From the NCBI GenBank assembly GCA_023823795.1, contig CP085710.1, positions 3,932,001 through 3,996,000 on the forward strand: a stretch of 64,000 nt of DNA, in the 5' to 3' direction. Position numbers and translations under genes: made by a program. Under the pieces are notes generated by a model, which was not told the DNA's origin, did no database searches, and was given only the letters and a program-made list of their open reading frames with translations. Positions 18,491 to 28,065 of the stretch are shown here, piece by piece; the first letter of the stretch is position 1; every line of letters begins with the position of its first letter. Origin of the DNA: Bacillus sp. F19 (GTDB taxonomy: Bacteria; Bacillota; Bacilli; Bacillales; Bacillaceae).

Positions 18491-18528
18491 AAAAAAACGG
18501 GGAGACTTCTGCTGTCTTCCCGTTTTTA
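18491..18528. terminator. Terminator downstream of ytxK
   Basis: AAAACGGGGAGAC / GTCTTCCCGTTTT hairpin with A- and T-runs on either side. Confidence 0.8.
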
Positions 18529-18583
18529 TTCCGAGCTATTTTATTTCAAATTGAAGCAGTAAATTTAATTTTTCATCCTAACT

Positions 18584-19576
18584 TCACTTTTTATTCTCAG
18601 CAAACCAGCTGTCCAGCTGTTTCATAATGGACTGCATGCCTGCTTTATCTGAGAACTTCGGAAGTTCGGCAAGCATTGCGTGTTTAGGAGCAGTGACGCC
18701 TTCTCCCTTTTTCTGAAGGATAAAAATGCTTTTAGCATGCTGTTTGTCTTTGAACAAAGACTCTGGCAGCTGAAGAAGGCCTTGGACTATGACATGTTCT
18801 TTTAAGTATTCCTTTAGCTTTGGAGCTTCTTTTGATTCAAATAAATGATTTGGCACGATAAAGAAAAGATATCCGCCTGCTTTTGTGTACTTAATGCTTT
18901 GCTCAATAAAGAGATGGTGGGAATAGGAGTGGCCGCTGTCTGCCTTGAGTTCAAATTTGTCTGCACCAACGTCATTCGGATAATAGCCGATCGGCAAATC
19001 ACAAATGACATAATCTACAGGATCAATATAGAGGGGTTCCAGAGAATCCTGATTGTAAAACTGAACGGAGTGCTCTCCCAGATTTGCATTTAAAAAAGCA
19101 AGCTTTATAAGAAGGTCATCTACTTCTACGCCAAAGCTTTCCGTTTGCTCTTGCTTCAAGTGATTCAGAACAGTTGTTAATAAATTCCCAGTGCCCACAG
19201 CTGGATCGAGAAGGGAGATTTCTTTTTGATATGAAGCAAATTTATTAACTAGATATCCGGTGAACAAGCCCACCGTATCAGGGGTCATTTGGTGATTGGC
19301 ATGGGCGCCTTCTTTCAGCCCTTTTAAGATAACGAGCTGGAACGCTTTGCGGATTTCTTCTTTTTCATATGAACGGATATTTAATTGCTCATATTTCTTT
19401 GCAAGGTTCTTTTTGGCGATTTCGCTCATATCCTCCTGAAGTACTTCATTTTGAAATAAATTCTCTCCAGTTTCGGCTACTGCCTCTATGTATGTACAAT
19501 TTAATTCTTTTGAAATTAATTCGGCTGATTCGTTCATCAAACTAAACAGCTTCTCTACTTTCGAAACGGCTTGCAT
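18584..19576 (-). CDS. ytxK: Class I SAM-dependent methyltransferase YtxK
   Basis: A 330-aa N6-adenine-type methyltransferase-like protein. The SAM motif DPAVGTGNLLTTVLNHL lies at about 120, and motif IV reads CDLPIGYYP rather than the DNA-enzyme NPP(Y/F), so the target may not be DNA adenine. There is no specificity subunit nearby. Start ATG at 19576 has AAGGAGGAAACG; an in-frame TTG upstream would put the ribosome site inside the gene. Located between tpx and ackA as in B. subtilis. Confidence 0.88.
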   Translation of the reverse strand: MQAVSKVEKLFSLMNESAELISKELNCTYIEAVAETGENLFQNEVLQEDMSEIAKKNLAKKYEQLNIRSYEKEEIRKAFQLVILKGLKEGAHANHQMTPDTVGLFTGYLVNKFASYQKEISLLDPAVGTGNLLTTVLNHLKQEQTESFGVEVDDLLIKLAFLNANLGEHSVQFYNQDSLEPLYIDPVDYVICDLPIGYYPNDVGADKFELKADSGHSYSHHLFIEQSIKYTKAGGYLFFIVPNHLFESKEAPKLKEYLKEHVIVQGLLQLPESLFKDKQHAKSIFILQKKGEGVTAPKHAMLAELPKFSDKAGMQSIMKQLDSWFAENKK

Positions 19577-19670
19577 GGTCGTTTCCTCCTTCAATATTCG
19601 TATCCCCCATTCTACTGATCGGCATTATATATTTCAAGCCGCAAACCCCAAGTCCTGCTTTTTTGCATAT

Positions 19671-19709
19671 AAAAAGAACCTCAGTGCCCCGGGGCCGTGA
19701 GGTTCTTTT
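19671..19709. terminator. Terminator of tpx
   Basis: AAAAGAACCTCA / TGAGGTTCTTTT, perfect 12-bp stem. Confidence 0.88.
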
Positions 19710-19717
19710 GGCAATTA

Positions 19718-20218
19718 TCAGTTTGCAGCTTTAGCAGCCTCAATTGCAGCATCGTAATTAGGGTGATCTGTTGCTTCACTTACGTATTCAACGTATGTCA
19801 CTTTATCATTGCTGTCAACAACAAATACAGCACGGGCCAGCAGTCTTAATTCCTGGATATGTACACCGTACGCTTCGCCAAAAGAAAGATCGCGGTGATC
19901 AGAAACCGTTTGGACATTTTCAATGCCGTTAGCTGCACACCAGCGCTTTTGTGCAAAAGGAAGGTCTACACTGACAGTTAATACTTTTAAGTTATCCAAT
20001 TTAGCTGCTTCTTCATTGAAACGGCGTGTTTGTGCATCACATACACCCGTATCAATGGAAGGTACAACAGATAGAATACGGACTTGACCTTTAGAATCAG
20101 ATAATGAAACTTCAGACATATCATTTGCAAGCACGGTGAAATTCGGAGCCGTGTCCCCAACCTTTACCTCATTGCCAATAAGCGTTACCGGATTTTGTTT
20201 AAATGTAATAGATGCCAT
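19718..20218 (-). CDS. tpx: Thiol peroxidase
   Basis: A 166-aa atypical 2-Cys peroxiredoxin reducing hydroperoxides via thioredoxin. The peroxidatic Cys is C60 in [14 protein letters not shown] and the resolving Cys C94 in KRWCAANG, the normal Tpx pattern. The ATG at 20218 has GGGGAGGAG; six extra codons upstream are not needed. Single gene. Confidence 0.96.
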   Translation of the reverse strand: MASITFKQNPVTLIGNEVKVGDTAPNFTVLANDMSEVSLSDSKGQVRILSVVPSIDTGVCDAQTRRFNEEAAKLDNLKVLTVSVDLPFAQKRWCAANGIENVQTVSDHRDLSFGEAYGVHIQELRLLARAVFVVDSNDKVTYVEYVSEATDHPNYDAAIEAAKAAN

Positions 20219-20364
20219 AAAAAAACTCCTCCCCAATAAGTATGTACAGTGTTAATATAGCTTGATTAAAGCGAGTTTGCAATGTTTACGTCTATCTATT
20301 TACAAAATATTTAAATTATTATAAAGGAAATAAACCTTTTCTCAAACATGTGACGCGGATTTCA

Positions 20365-20400
20365 TAAAAAAGTGCCAGTCAATTAACTGACAGGCACCTG
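20365..20400 (-). terminator. Terminator of ytfI-gerW
   Basis: GTGCCAGTCA / TGACAGGCAC hairpin; on the minus strand it is followed by TTTTTTATG. Confidence 0.75.
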
Positions 20401-20403
20401 TTA

Positions 20404-20889
20404 TTAAATATCAAAATCTTCTTTTTGCTGCTGCTGATCCCCTGATTGATTCTGATCACTGCGATTTTTTTTGAAAATCCCCTGAATTTTCTCTACTGCC
20501 TGAGGAGCAGTATCCAGAATTTTTTCGTATAAATGCGTGCTTTCATCTAAATGCAGCATCTTTACGCCATTTGTGCCGACAATTAAAAAAGCAATCGGAG
20601 TGATGGAAACACCGCCGCCGCTTCCTCCGCCAAAAGGTAATTTCTGACCGCCCGCTGACCCGCCTGTTCCTGTTCCTGTTCCTGTTCCATTATGCTTTTT
20701 TTCCTCGCTGCCTGAGGCGTTAAATTCACTTCCCCCAGCTGCAAAACCAAAGCCAACCTTTGAAACTGTTAAAATGACGCTGCCATCAGGTGTTTCTACA
20801 GGATCACCAACGATCGTGTTCACATCAATCATTTGTTTCAGATTTTCCATAGCTGTTTTCATAAGTCCTTGAATCGGATGATCACTCAT
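20404..20889 (-). CDS. gerW: GerW/YtfJ sporulation protein
   Basis: A 161-aa protein of the YtfJ (GerW) family, made in sporulation and needed for normal spore germination in B. subtilis. The N-terminal half has PIQGLMKTAMENLKQMIDVN and GDPVETPDGSVILTVSKVGF. A Gly/Thr/Ser-rich linker (about residues 65-95) holds four GTG-type dipeptides encoded by a tandem CCTGTT hexamer (20663-20688). GGGVSITPIAFLIV follows, then a Gln-rich tail. ATG preceded by AGGAGGCTACTT. Sixteen bases after ytfI, so one operon. Confidence 0.9.
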   Translation of the reverse strand: MSDHPIQGLMKTAMENLKQMIDVNTIVGDPVETPDGSVILTVSKVGFGFAAGGSEFNASGSEEKKHNGTGTGTGTGGSAGGQKLPFGGGSGGGVSITPIAFLIVGTNGVKMLHLDESTHLYEKILDTAPQAVEKIQGIFKKNRSDQNQSGDQQQQKEDFDI

Positions 20890-20904
20890 GATAAGTAGCC
20901 TCCT

Positions 20905-21606
20905 CTAAGCTGGTTTATTTTTCTTTTCTTTAGAAAGAAAAGAAAGTTGCTGATTAATAATGGTTGGACGTCCGCCTCTCCAATATTTGAGCAAGCGTAA
21001 TCCCGCCACTATAGCATGCCCTGTTCGAAAGTGAAGCATACATGAAAGGATTGTTTTTGAACTCATTTGATAAAAATTCGGTTCGATAGATAAGATTGGC
21101 CGGCTTTTCAGCTTCATATAAGTACTAATAATCGCAACAGCAGCGCCTTTTAATGTCCAGCCGGGACCAATAAGCATCCCTGTAGTCGCAGCATCTCCGG
21201 TTCCTAACTGAGAGCGCCATTCAAATTTAACAATTTGCACATGCTGTAAAAATTTTCGAATAATAGCATGTAAATGAACAATATGCTCAGTCAGTTCTTT
21301 AAAATCTTTTATATTCGTCAAAATATCATCAGGAGAGATTTTCTCATCTATTCCTTTCTGCTTGCTCGCCTTACCCATTTTTTTCTCTTCCTTTAAAATG
21401 AGATTTGGGCCATTGGGATCTACTTTTATTAGAGGGATTTTGATGGTATACTTCAGCAGCCCGAATACGGCTTTCAGCTTGACTTTTATTTCATCATCGT
21501 CACCTACATGTTTTAAATCGAAAATAACCGTTATTTTCATAAAAGCAAGGAAAAGAAAGAACAAAAAAAGTGCACATGCAATAATCCAGATCCATAACAC
21601 CTTCAT
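20905..21606 (-). CDS. ytfI: DUF2953 protein YtfI
   Basis: A 233-aa protein with one N-terminal transmembrane helix (about 5-23) and a beta-rich external or cytoplasmic domain typical of DUF2953 (KVKLKAVFGLLKYTIKIPLI; later EWRSQLGTGDAATTGMLIGP). Genes of this family sit next to ytfJ in endospore formers, so a sporulation role is likely. RBS-bearing start at 21606 overlaps nothing. Precise function unknown. Confidence 0.88.
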   Translation of the reverse strand: MKVLWIWIIACALFLFFLFLAFMKITVIFDLKHVGDDDEIKVKLKAVFGLLKYTIKIPLIKVDPNGPNLILKEEKKMGKASKQKGIDEKISPDDILTNIKDFKELTEHIVHLHAIIRKFLQHVQIVKFEWRSQLGTGDAATTGMLIGPGWTLKGAAVAIISTYMKLKSRPILSIEPNFYQMSSKTILSCMLHFRTGHAIVAGLRLLKYWRGGRPTIINQQLSFLSKEKKNKPA

Positions 21607-21640
21607 TCACAACCTTTCAATCTTTCATTATCACCCTCCT

Positions 21641-21681
21641 AAAAAAAAATAAACCTGCAGCCATTATTCGGCAGCAGGTTC
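21641..21681 (-). terminator. Terminator of sppA-yteJ
   Basis: AACCTGC(A)GCC / GGC(A)GCAGGTT hairpin overlapping the yteJ stop; minus-strand T-run of nine follows. It separates this operon from ytfI-gerW. Confidence 0.8.
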
Positions 21682-22185
21682 ATGTTTTTTCATATAATCC
21701 GTTATAACAGCTGTATCTGCAAAGAGATCATGTACTCCCTGCTTTTTAGGCGTAAAGGCAGTGACGGCATATCCGATCCATGTGAATTTTGAAATAAAAC
21801 GTCCGATCAGCTCTCTGAATAATATGGTACTCCACGACAGCTTTTCATGCTTAAGAGATATGACCTTAAGCCCAAATACCATTTTCCCCAATGTCTGACC
21901 CAAGTACTTTGTCATCAAGACAAAGTACAGGTAGAAAGAGACAGCCGTACAAATTTGGATGGGGGAGAAAATGAAGTTGTCTGATATCGGAAGCTCAAGC
22001 CAAGTAAACAACGGATGAAAGACGATGCGATTTACGCTTCCAATGACAATTAAATCAATTAAATATGCCCAAAACCGGAGCCAGAAGCCTGCGTAATGAA
22101 CATTCATTACTGGATGGCTTTCTTCTATTCTCTGAAGAGGCTGCTCATGGTTATGTCCTTCTTCATACGTAGCATCCATTTGCAA
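21664..22185 (-). CDS. yteJ: RDD-family membrane protein YteJ
   Basis: A 173-aa RDD protein: YAGFWLRFWAYLIDLIVIGS opens the first helix with the R..D pair, two more helices follow (near 75-95 and 135-150), and YLGQTLGKMVFGLKV is the family loop. In B. subtilis YteJ and SppA work together in lantibiotic resistance and signal-peptide clearance. It lies nine bases after sppA, same operon. Confidence 0.92.
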   Translation of the reverse strand: MQMDATYEEGHNHEQPLQRIEESHPVMNVHYAGFWLRFWAYLIDLIVIGSVNRIVFHPLFTWLELPISDNFIFSPIQICTAVSFYLYFVLMTKYLGQTLGKMVFGLKVISLKHEKLSWSTILFRELIGRFISKFTWIGYAVTAFTPKKQGVHDLFADTAVITDYMKKHEPAAE

Positions 22186-22194
22186 ATCCTCCTC

Positions 22195-23199
22195 TTATTC
22201 TGAATACAGGTACATCATCCGCGGTGAATTAGATTGTGAGAAAAAGTGGTATAATCCCATCAGCTCAAATTCCTCGCTGAACACTTTATTGGCGCCAAGT
22301 GCAAGCAATGAATCGAGGCCTGCACTTGTTTTATATTCAATAACGTGAGCGCCTTCTAACTTCAGATCTTTTTTCATACCTTTAAGTGCATCATCGGAAA
22401 AACCAAGTTCATCAATTAAGTTTAATTCCTTAGCCTGACGTCCATCATAAATTCGTCCATCAGCAAGTTTGCGCACTTCCCCTTCAGACAAACCGCGTCC
22501 GTCGGCGATCACATCAACAAAGCCCTGATATGCATTATCAACCATCGTCTGCAGAATTTCTCTGTCTTCTGGCGTCATTTCACGTGCAGGAGACATAATG
22601 TCTTTAAACTCTCCGCTTTTCACCGTTTCAAATTTCACGCCGTACTTCTCTGCAAGACCGCTGTAGTTAATACCCTGCATGATAACTCCTAATGAGCCTG
22701 TCATTGTATCAGGCGCCGCATAGATTTTATCAGCTGGAGCTGAGATATAATATCCTCCAGAAGCAGCAGTGGTACCCATAGAAACATAGATACTTTTCTT
22801 GTGTTTTTCTTTTGCATCGATTAAATGCTTATGTATTTCTGCACTTTCAACGACACCTCCACCAGGAGAATTCACTTTCAGCATAATGCCGCGAACACTT
22901 TTATCTTCCGCAGCAGCATCAATCATATCTAAAAATTGCTGATGCTGATAACCCGCCGTTTCAAAAAATGAAGTGACATTTTCGCCTGTATCCTGAATGA
23001 CTCCGTTTACTTCAAGGACAACAATTTTTTTAGATTCATTTCCGGGTTCCAAAACCGTTTCTGTAAACTCTTCATTCGCAGTGAGGGCATTTGTAAAAGC
23101 ATTGCTGTTTGCCAAAGCCATATTGGTTAAGCTGACTACTACTGAAATACCAAACAGGACAGCAGCAATGACAAGAGCCCCCCATCGTTTTCCATTCAT
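22195..23199 (-). CDS. sppA: Signal peptide peptidase SppA
   Basis: A 334-aa membrane serine protease that degrades cleaved signal peptides. One N-terminal helix (about 8-27) anchors an S49 domain outside. The Ser/Lys dyad is S147 (TTAASGGYY) and K199 (KSGEFKD), the same numbers as the B. subtilis enzyme. The C-terminal tail ends FSQSNSPRMMYLYSE, the end that in B. subtilis inserts into neighbouring active sites. ATG with GGGAGGAATC. First gene of sppA-yteJ. Confidence 0.96.
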   Translation of the reverse strand: MNGKRWGALVIAAVLFGISVVVSLTNMALANSNAFTNALTANEEFTETVLEPGNESKKIVVLEVNGVIQDTGENVTSFFETAGYQHQQFLDMIDAAAEDKSVRGIMLKVNSPGGGVVESAEIHKHLIDAKEKHKKSIYVSMGTTAASGGYYISAPADKIYAAPDTMTGSLGVIMQGINYSGLAEKYGVKFETVKSGEFKDIMSPAREMTPEDREILQTMVDNAYQGFVDVIADGRGLSEGEVRKLADGRIYDGRQAKELNLIDELGFSDDALKGMKKDLKLEGAHVIEYKTSAGLDSLLALGANKVFSEEFELMGLYHFFSQSNSPRMMYLYSE

Positions 23200-23444
23200 G
23201 ATGATTCCTCCCTGATTTTCGCAAGACTTAACTGTTTTCGCATTTTATTGTTGTTTTTTAAAATTTGTTCCCGTCTACGGACTTATCTTACGCACTTTAA
23301 ACAACCAATTTTACGAAAAGAGATCATAAAAAAACGTGCAATTCTTTCAATATTTATGTTAGAAATGGTAAACTAAACACCATAAAGTATTGTAACACCA
23401 TTTGCTAAGATTGTGTAACTTTTCCAACATTAAGGAGGACTAAC

Positions 23445-24248
23445 ATGACAGATAATCGCCGCAACGTTTATTTTTATTACAAAAAAGAGGACGAACTCGT
23501 ACATAAAGTGAAAGGGCTTACCTCTCTTGCTGAAGAACAGGGTTTTAACGTTGTAACGGATTCAAAACAGGCAAATATAATCGTAAGCATAGGCGGTGAC
23601 GGCACGTTTCTTCAGGCTGTAAGAAAAACGAATTTCAGAGATGACTGTCTGTATGTAGGTATGTCAGTTAAAGGAACGGTAAGCCTATACTGTGACTTTA
23701 AAATCGAAGAAACAGATAAAATCATTGAAGCAATGAAAGAAGCGCAAATCGAAGTAAGACGCTATCCGATTCTCGATGTTACAATTGACGGCCATACGAC
23801 CTTTCAGTGTCTGAATGAATGCTCCATTCGCTCTGGCATTATCAAAACGTTTGTCATTGATGTTTTCATTGACGACCTTCATTTTGAAACATTCAGAGGA
23901 GACGGCATGATTATTTCCACGCCAACAGGAAGCACCGCCTACAATAAATCTGTACAGGGTGCTGTAGTGGATCCGCTCCTTCCATGTCTTCAAGTAAGTG
24001 AGCTTGCGTCACTTAATAACAATAAATACCGAACACTCGGATCTCCATTCATCTTAAGCGCAGACAGAAAATTGACTCTGAAAATTGTCCAGGATGGTAA
24101 TGACCATCCCGTAATCGGCATGGATAATGACGCACTAAGCATCCGCCACGTCGAAAAAATTGAACTGTCACTAAGTCACTCAATAATTAAAACGGTAAAA
24201 CTAAAAGATAATTCATTCTGGGAAAAAGTGAAGCGGACGTTTTTATAA
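23445..24248 (+). CDS. ppnKB: NAD kinase 2
   Basis: A 267-aa NAD(+) kinase making NADP(+). The catalytic GGDGT is in IVSIGGDGTFLQAVRK (about 48-63), the NAD-binding loop is LNECSIRSG, and the Gly-rich TPTGSTAYNKSVQG follows. RBS AAGGAGGACTAAC precedes ATG. Single gene divergent from sppA, as in B. subtilis (ytdI). A dispersed repeat starts right after the stop. Confidence 0.95.
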   Translation: MTDNRRNVYFYYKKEDELVHKVKGLTSLAEEQGFNVVTDSKQANIIVSIGGDGTFLQAVRKTNFRDDCLYVGMSVKGTVSLYCDFKIEETDKIIEAMKEAQIEVRRYPILDVTIDGHTTFQCLNECSIRSGIIKTFVIDVFIDDLHFETFRGDGMIISTPTGSTAYNKSVQGAVVDPLLPCLQVSELASLNNNKYRTLGSPFILSADRKLTLKIVQDGNDHPVIGMDNDALSIRHVEKIELSLSHSIIKTVKLKDNSFWEKVKRTFL

Positions 24249-24250
24249 TC

Positions 24251-24380
24251 AGAAAAGCGGAACCGACTGTTTAGCCCCGACAAGCAGATAAGGATTCACC
24301 TGAAAAGTCCGGGTTTGATTTTTTCGGAGAATCTGTTCTGACCGAGGGGGCAGGAGGTGGAGCTGGACGCCACGAAAAAT
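24251..24380. repeat. Dispersed intergenic repeat, copy B
   Basis: Starts AGAAAAGCGGAACCGACTG three bases after the ppnKB stop and shares with copy A (10299) the blocks TTCACC-GAAAAGTCCGGG, TGTTCTG-CCGAGG and GGTGGAGCTGGAC in the same order. Confidence 0.75.
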
Positions 24381-24439
24381 AAATGCGTCTGGTCAGTTAA
24401 TAATCTGCATAAAACGGAGTCGGTCTGGCAAAAAAACAT

Positions 24440-24545
24440 TAATCGCATCTGCTTATTTAGCGGAAATCCCAGTTTTATTAGCGGTAATTTGATTTTATTT
24501 GCGGATTTATTGAATTTTCTAGCAGACGATTTTTTTCCTTTCGCC
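24440..24545. repeat. Degenerate short tandem repeat (about 22 bp)
   Basis: Four to five diverged units share a core TTAGCGGAAAT / TTAGCGGTAATTT / TTTGCGGATTTATT / CTAGCAGACGATTT at a 21-24 bp spacing. No open frame. The rest of the gap to 24670 holds only a weak hairpin (ATTAGGAT / ATCCTAAT, 24550-24575). Confidence 0.5.
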
Positions 24546-24673
24546 TATATTATTAGGATCTAGCTAAATCCTAATTTCCCAGCCGAAATGACCTTTAATT
24601 AGCCAAGATTCAGTGATTCATTGGATCCGAAAATTGGCCAAATTAAGTAGCACTGAAAGCTGTTCCAGCAGTC

Positions 24674-24722
24674 AAAAAAAGAGAAAGACATGCAGCTTAA
24701 TTTGCATGTCTTTCTCTTTTAT
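24674..24722. terminator. Terminator overlapping the ytcJ stop
   Basis: AAAGAGAAAGACATGCA / TGCATGTCTTTCTCTTT, a perfect 17-bp stem that includes the last ytcJ codons. Confidence 0.85.
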
Positions 24723-26283
24723 ATACAATGGTATTGTCTACAACCGTCATAACCACTTCTGTTTCGAGCAATGCGTCATCTTTAAAAATATCCCGGTTCA
24801 GCACAGTGAAGTCAGCTGAAAATCCCTTTGCAATACATCCACGGTCATTTTCGTGATGTATGGCATAAGCGCTGCCTTTTGTGTAAAGCTCTACCGCTTC
24901 ATACACAGAAAGCTTCTCTTCAGGCATATATACTTGTTGATCGTAAATGCTTTCTCGCTTGACTGCAGAATAAATTCCGAGAAGAGGATCAATTGGCTCA
25001 ATAGGGGCATCTGAACCTCCTGCACATTTCAATCCTTCTGATATCAGCGTTTTCCAAGCGTAGCAATCCTTCATTCTATCCTCACCAATTCTGTCAATCA
25101 CCCATGGAAAATCACTTGAGACGAATCGAGGCTGAATATCCAATAGAATCGGCAGTTTTTTGGCTCTTTCAATTAAGTCTCTTCTTAAGATTTGGGCATG
25201 TATGAGCCGGTCATGCTGATTCTTTTTCACAGGAGGATATGCTTCAATGGCATCAAGAGCCTTTTCGAAAGCTAAATCGCCAATCGTATGAATAGCCGCT
25301 TCCATTTTGTAGTTTCTTGCTGTTTGAATCAGACGTTTCAGGTTTTCATCAGAATGAATGCTCACTCCGTTTGTTTCAGGATCATCGTAGTACGGACCGC
25401 TTAATAGAGCTGTTCGCCCTCCAAGAGCACCGTCTGCAAAGAGCTTCATTGCCCCAAATTCAATAAATGGCCCAAGATTTCTTTCCTTTTGCTTAAATTC
25501 ATCTGCCACTAAATGATGGATAAGCAAATGAGCTCTGAATTTCTTTTTTTCATGATTCATGACTTCATCATACGCCATCAATGTATTTTCAAGGCTTCCA
25601 TAATAGGCCAAATCCTCTGTATGTCCGCCTACAAGACCTTTTTTGTGGCAATCCTCTATCGATTTCATCAATGCTTCTTTTAAGTAAGCATCAGATACTT
25701 GAGGCTGCGCCTGAAAAACAAGTTCTTGAGCCTGATCAAGCAAGTAGCCTGTCGGATTTCCGTCAGGATCTTTTACGATAACTCCGCCTTCAGGGTCTGG
25801 GGTAGCAGGAGTTATTCCGGCAAGTTTCATTGCTTTGGTATTAACGATGACTGCATGATGGCAAATTCGTTTCAGCATCAAAGGGTGAGAGCAAGTTACT
25901 TCATCAAGCTCTCTGCGATGAATAATCTTTTTATCCTCAAACTGATTTTCATTCCACCCTTCACCAACAATCCACGTTCCCGGCTCAAGTCCTTCTGCCC
26001 TCTCGCGAAGACTCTGAATGACCTGATCAGATGAAGTCATGCCAGTAAAATCCAAGCGGATCAGTTTTTCACCATGACCCATTAAATGCATATGGCTGTC
26101 TGTAAATCCCGGAATCATGATGCTGCCTTCAAGATTTATTTCATCCGTGCACGGGTAATCAGTCCGGAGTTTTTCCTCATCCCCGGCAGCCACTACAAGG
26201 CCATTTTCAACATAGACCGCTTCAGCCGTATCGTTTTCTTCTATTAAAGTATAAATTGTTCCGCCAAACCAAAGCGTGCCCAC
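24697..26283 (-). CDS. ytcJ: Amidohydrolase YtcJ
   Basis: A 528-aa amidohydrolase_3 family metal enzyme. Metal-binding HxH appears in PGFTDSHMHLMGHGEKL; later HTIGD, HAQ and GSDAPIEPIDPL complete the barrel site. Substrate unknown; the family includes N-substituted formamide and D-amino acid amidohydrolases. The GTG at 26283 is chosen: GGAGG lies nine bases before it, and a longer frame would run into the ytcI terminator. Length agrees with B. subtilis YtcJ. Confidence 0.88.
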   Translation of the reverse strand: MGTLWFGGTIYTLIEENDTAEAVYVENGLVVAAGDEEKLRTDYPCTDEINLEGSIMIPGFTDSHMHLMGHGEKLIRLDFTGMTSSDQVIQSLRERAEGLEPGTWIVGEGWNENQFEDKKIIHRRELDEVTCSHPLMLKRICHHAVIVNTKAMKLAGITPATPDPEGGVIVKDPDGNPTGYLLDQAQELVFQAQPQVSDAYLKEALMKSIEDCHKKGLVGGHTEDLAYYGSLENTLMAYDEVMNHEKKKFRAHLLIHHLVADEFKQKERNLGPFIEFGAMKLFADGALGGRTALLSGPYYDDPETNGVSIHSDENLKRLIQTARNYKMEAAIHTIGDLAFEKALDAIEAYPPVKKNQHDRLIHAQILRRDLIERAKKLPILLDIQPRFVSSDFPWVIDRIGEDRMKDCYAWKTLISEGLKCAGGSDAPIEPIDPLLGIYSAVKRESIYDQQVYMPEEKLSVYEAVELYTKGSAYAIHHENDRGCIAKGFSADFTVLNRDIFKDDALLETEVVMTVVDNTIVYKRERHAN

Positions 26284-26335
26284 GGTGACATTCCTCCAGC
26301 TTTCTTTTTCAATATATGTTATCACTCGGCGCATG

Positions 26336-26366
26336 GAAAAACCAGACAGTGTCATCCGTCTGGTTT
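26336..26366 (-). terminator. Terminator of ytcI
   Basis: ACCAGAC / GTCTGGT with flanking A/T; minus strand T-run follows. Supports separate transcription of ytcJ. Confidence 0.65.
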
Positions 26367-26375
26367 ATTTGCCTA

Positions 26376-27953
26376 TTATGCTTCTGCAAGCTCCTTCTGC
26401 CTTAATTCAATTCTTCTGATTTTGCCGGAAGTCGTTTTAGGCAATTCAGAAACAAATTCAATTTTGCGTGGGTATTTATAAGGGGCTGTCAGCTCTTTCA
26501 CATGATCCTGCAATACAGGTATAAGTTCCGGCGAGCTCTCATCCACATCATCCTGCAGGACAACATACGCTTTTACGATGCTCCCGCGAAGCTCATCCGG
26601 ACTTGCGACAACAGCGCACTCTTTTACAAAAGGATGTTTGACGAGTGCGTCTTCAACCTCAAACGGCCCAATTGTATATCCTGAACTGATGATGATATCA
26701 TCCCGTCTTCCCTCAAACCAGAAATAGCCGTCTTCATCTTTTCTTGCTCTATCCCCGGTAATATAAAAGCTGCCTCTAAATTGCATAGCCGTGCGCTCGG
26801 CGTCTTTATAATATTCTTTAAATAAAGCTGGTGTATCAACATGGACCGCAATATCGCCTACATCTCCAACTTTGCAGATGTTTCCTTCATCATCAATGAT
26901 TTCGACCTTATTTCCAGGAGTAGGCTTGCCCATTGAGCCTGGCTTTACTTCCATGCCCTTCATCACACCGACAAGCAGGGTATTTTCCGTCTGTCCGTAT
27001 CCATCACGCACTTCGATGTTAAAGTAATTTCTAAATGTATTAATAACTTCCCTGTTTAAAGGCTCACCAGCTGAAACAGCACTGTGCAGAGAAGGAAGAG
27101 AGTATTCTTTTAAATTGTCTACCTTAGCCATCAGACGATATTCAGTCGGTGTGCAGCATAATACGTTAACGTTATAATCCTGCAGCAGCTGAAGATATTT
27201 CTTAGGCTCAAACCGCCCATTATAGACAAGTCCTGTTGCACCTGATCCAAGCACCGATAAGAAGGGACTCCAGATCCATTTTTGCCAGCCCGGTCCTGCC
27301 GTTGCCCATACCACATCATTTTCTTCAATGCTCAGCCAATTCGCAGCTGCTGTTTTTAAATGAGCAAAAGCCCAGCCGTGTGTATGTACGACCCCTTTGG
27401 GATTGCCTGTGGTGCCTGACGTGTAGGATAAAAAGGCATGACTGTCCCTTTTGGTCTCAGCAAGCTTTAGCTCCCCTGATTCCTTCGCTGCTTCATCTTC
27501 AAGAGAGTACCAGCCTTCAGCTTTTCCTCCAATTGAAAATTTAAGAAGGGAATCAAATTCATTTATTCCTTTGCATTCCTCTGTGAAATCCGTATAAGAG
27601 ATGATGGCTTTCACATCTCCGTGGGTCACACGATATTGAAGATCTTTAGTGCGCAGCATTTCCGAGCTTGGGATGACAACAAAGCCAGCCTTTAATGCCC
27701 CTAAGTACGCTGCATAGGCTTCAGGAAAACGGGGAATGATGACAAGAATTTTATCTCCCTGCATTAGACCTTTATTTAATAAAGCGCTTCCAATTCTGTT
27801 TGCTTTATCAAGAAGCTGTTCGTATGTAAGCTCTTCTTTATCGCCTTTTTCATTCTCCCACTTCAATGCGATCCGGTCTGCATCTTTTGCATGCTTTTCT
27901 ACTTCTTCTACTAGGTTATAGTTTTCTGGCGCAATTAGCTCATCTCTCAGCAT
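26376..27953 (-). CDS. ytcI: AMP-forming acyl-CoA ligase YtcI
   Basis: A 525-aa ANL-superfamily enzyme (acetyl/acyl-CoA synthetase type). Adenylation motif SYTSGTTGNPKGVVHTHG, motif DGYGQTEN, ADP-hinge TGDRARKDEDGYFWFEGRRD and the acetylatable Lys in PKTTSGKIRR are all present. It differs from AcsA in this window (572 aa, also conserved), so it may use a different short- or medium-chain acid. Start ATG with GGAGGGGTC. Own terminator. Confidence 0.9.
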   Translation of the reverse strand: MLRDELIAPENYNLVEEVEKHAKDADRIALKWENEKGDKEELTYEQLLDKANRIGSALLNKGLMQGDKILVIIPRFPEAYAAYLGALKAGFVVIPSSEMLRTKDLQYRVTHGDVKAIISYTDFTEECKGINEFDSLLKFSIGGKAEGWYSLEDEAAKESGELKLAETKRDSHAFLSYTSGTTGNPKGVVHTHGWAFAHLKTAAANWLSIEENDVVWATAGPGWQKWIWSPFLSVLGSGATGLVYNGRFEPKKYLQLLQDYNVNVLCCTPTEYRLMAKVDNLKEYSLPSLHSAVSAGEPLNREVINTFRNYFNIEVRDGYGQTENTLLVGVMKGMEVKPGSMGKPTPGNKVEIIDDEGNICKVGDVGDIAVHVDTPALFKEYYKDAERTAMQFRGSFYITGDRARKDEDGYFWFEGRRDDIIISSGYTIGPFEVEDALVKHPFVKECAVVASPDELRGSIVKAYVVLQDDVDESSPELIPVLQDHVKELTAPYKYPRKIEFVSELPKTTSGKIRRIELRQKELAEA

Positions 27954-28065
27954 TGTGACCCCTCCTTTGTTATCTCACAGCAATTATACATAATATTTTA
28001 ACATTTTTGAATATTATTGCAAGATATCTTATATTTTTATTGAAATCCTAGTTTCAACAGCTCCA

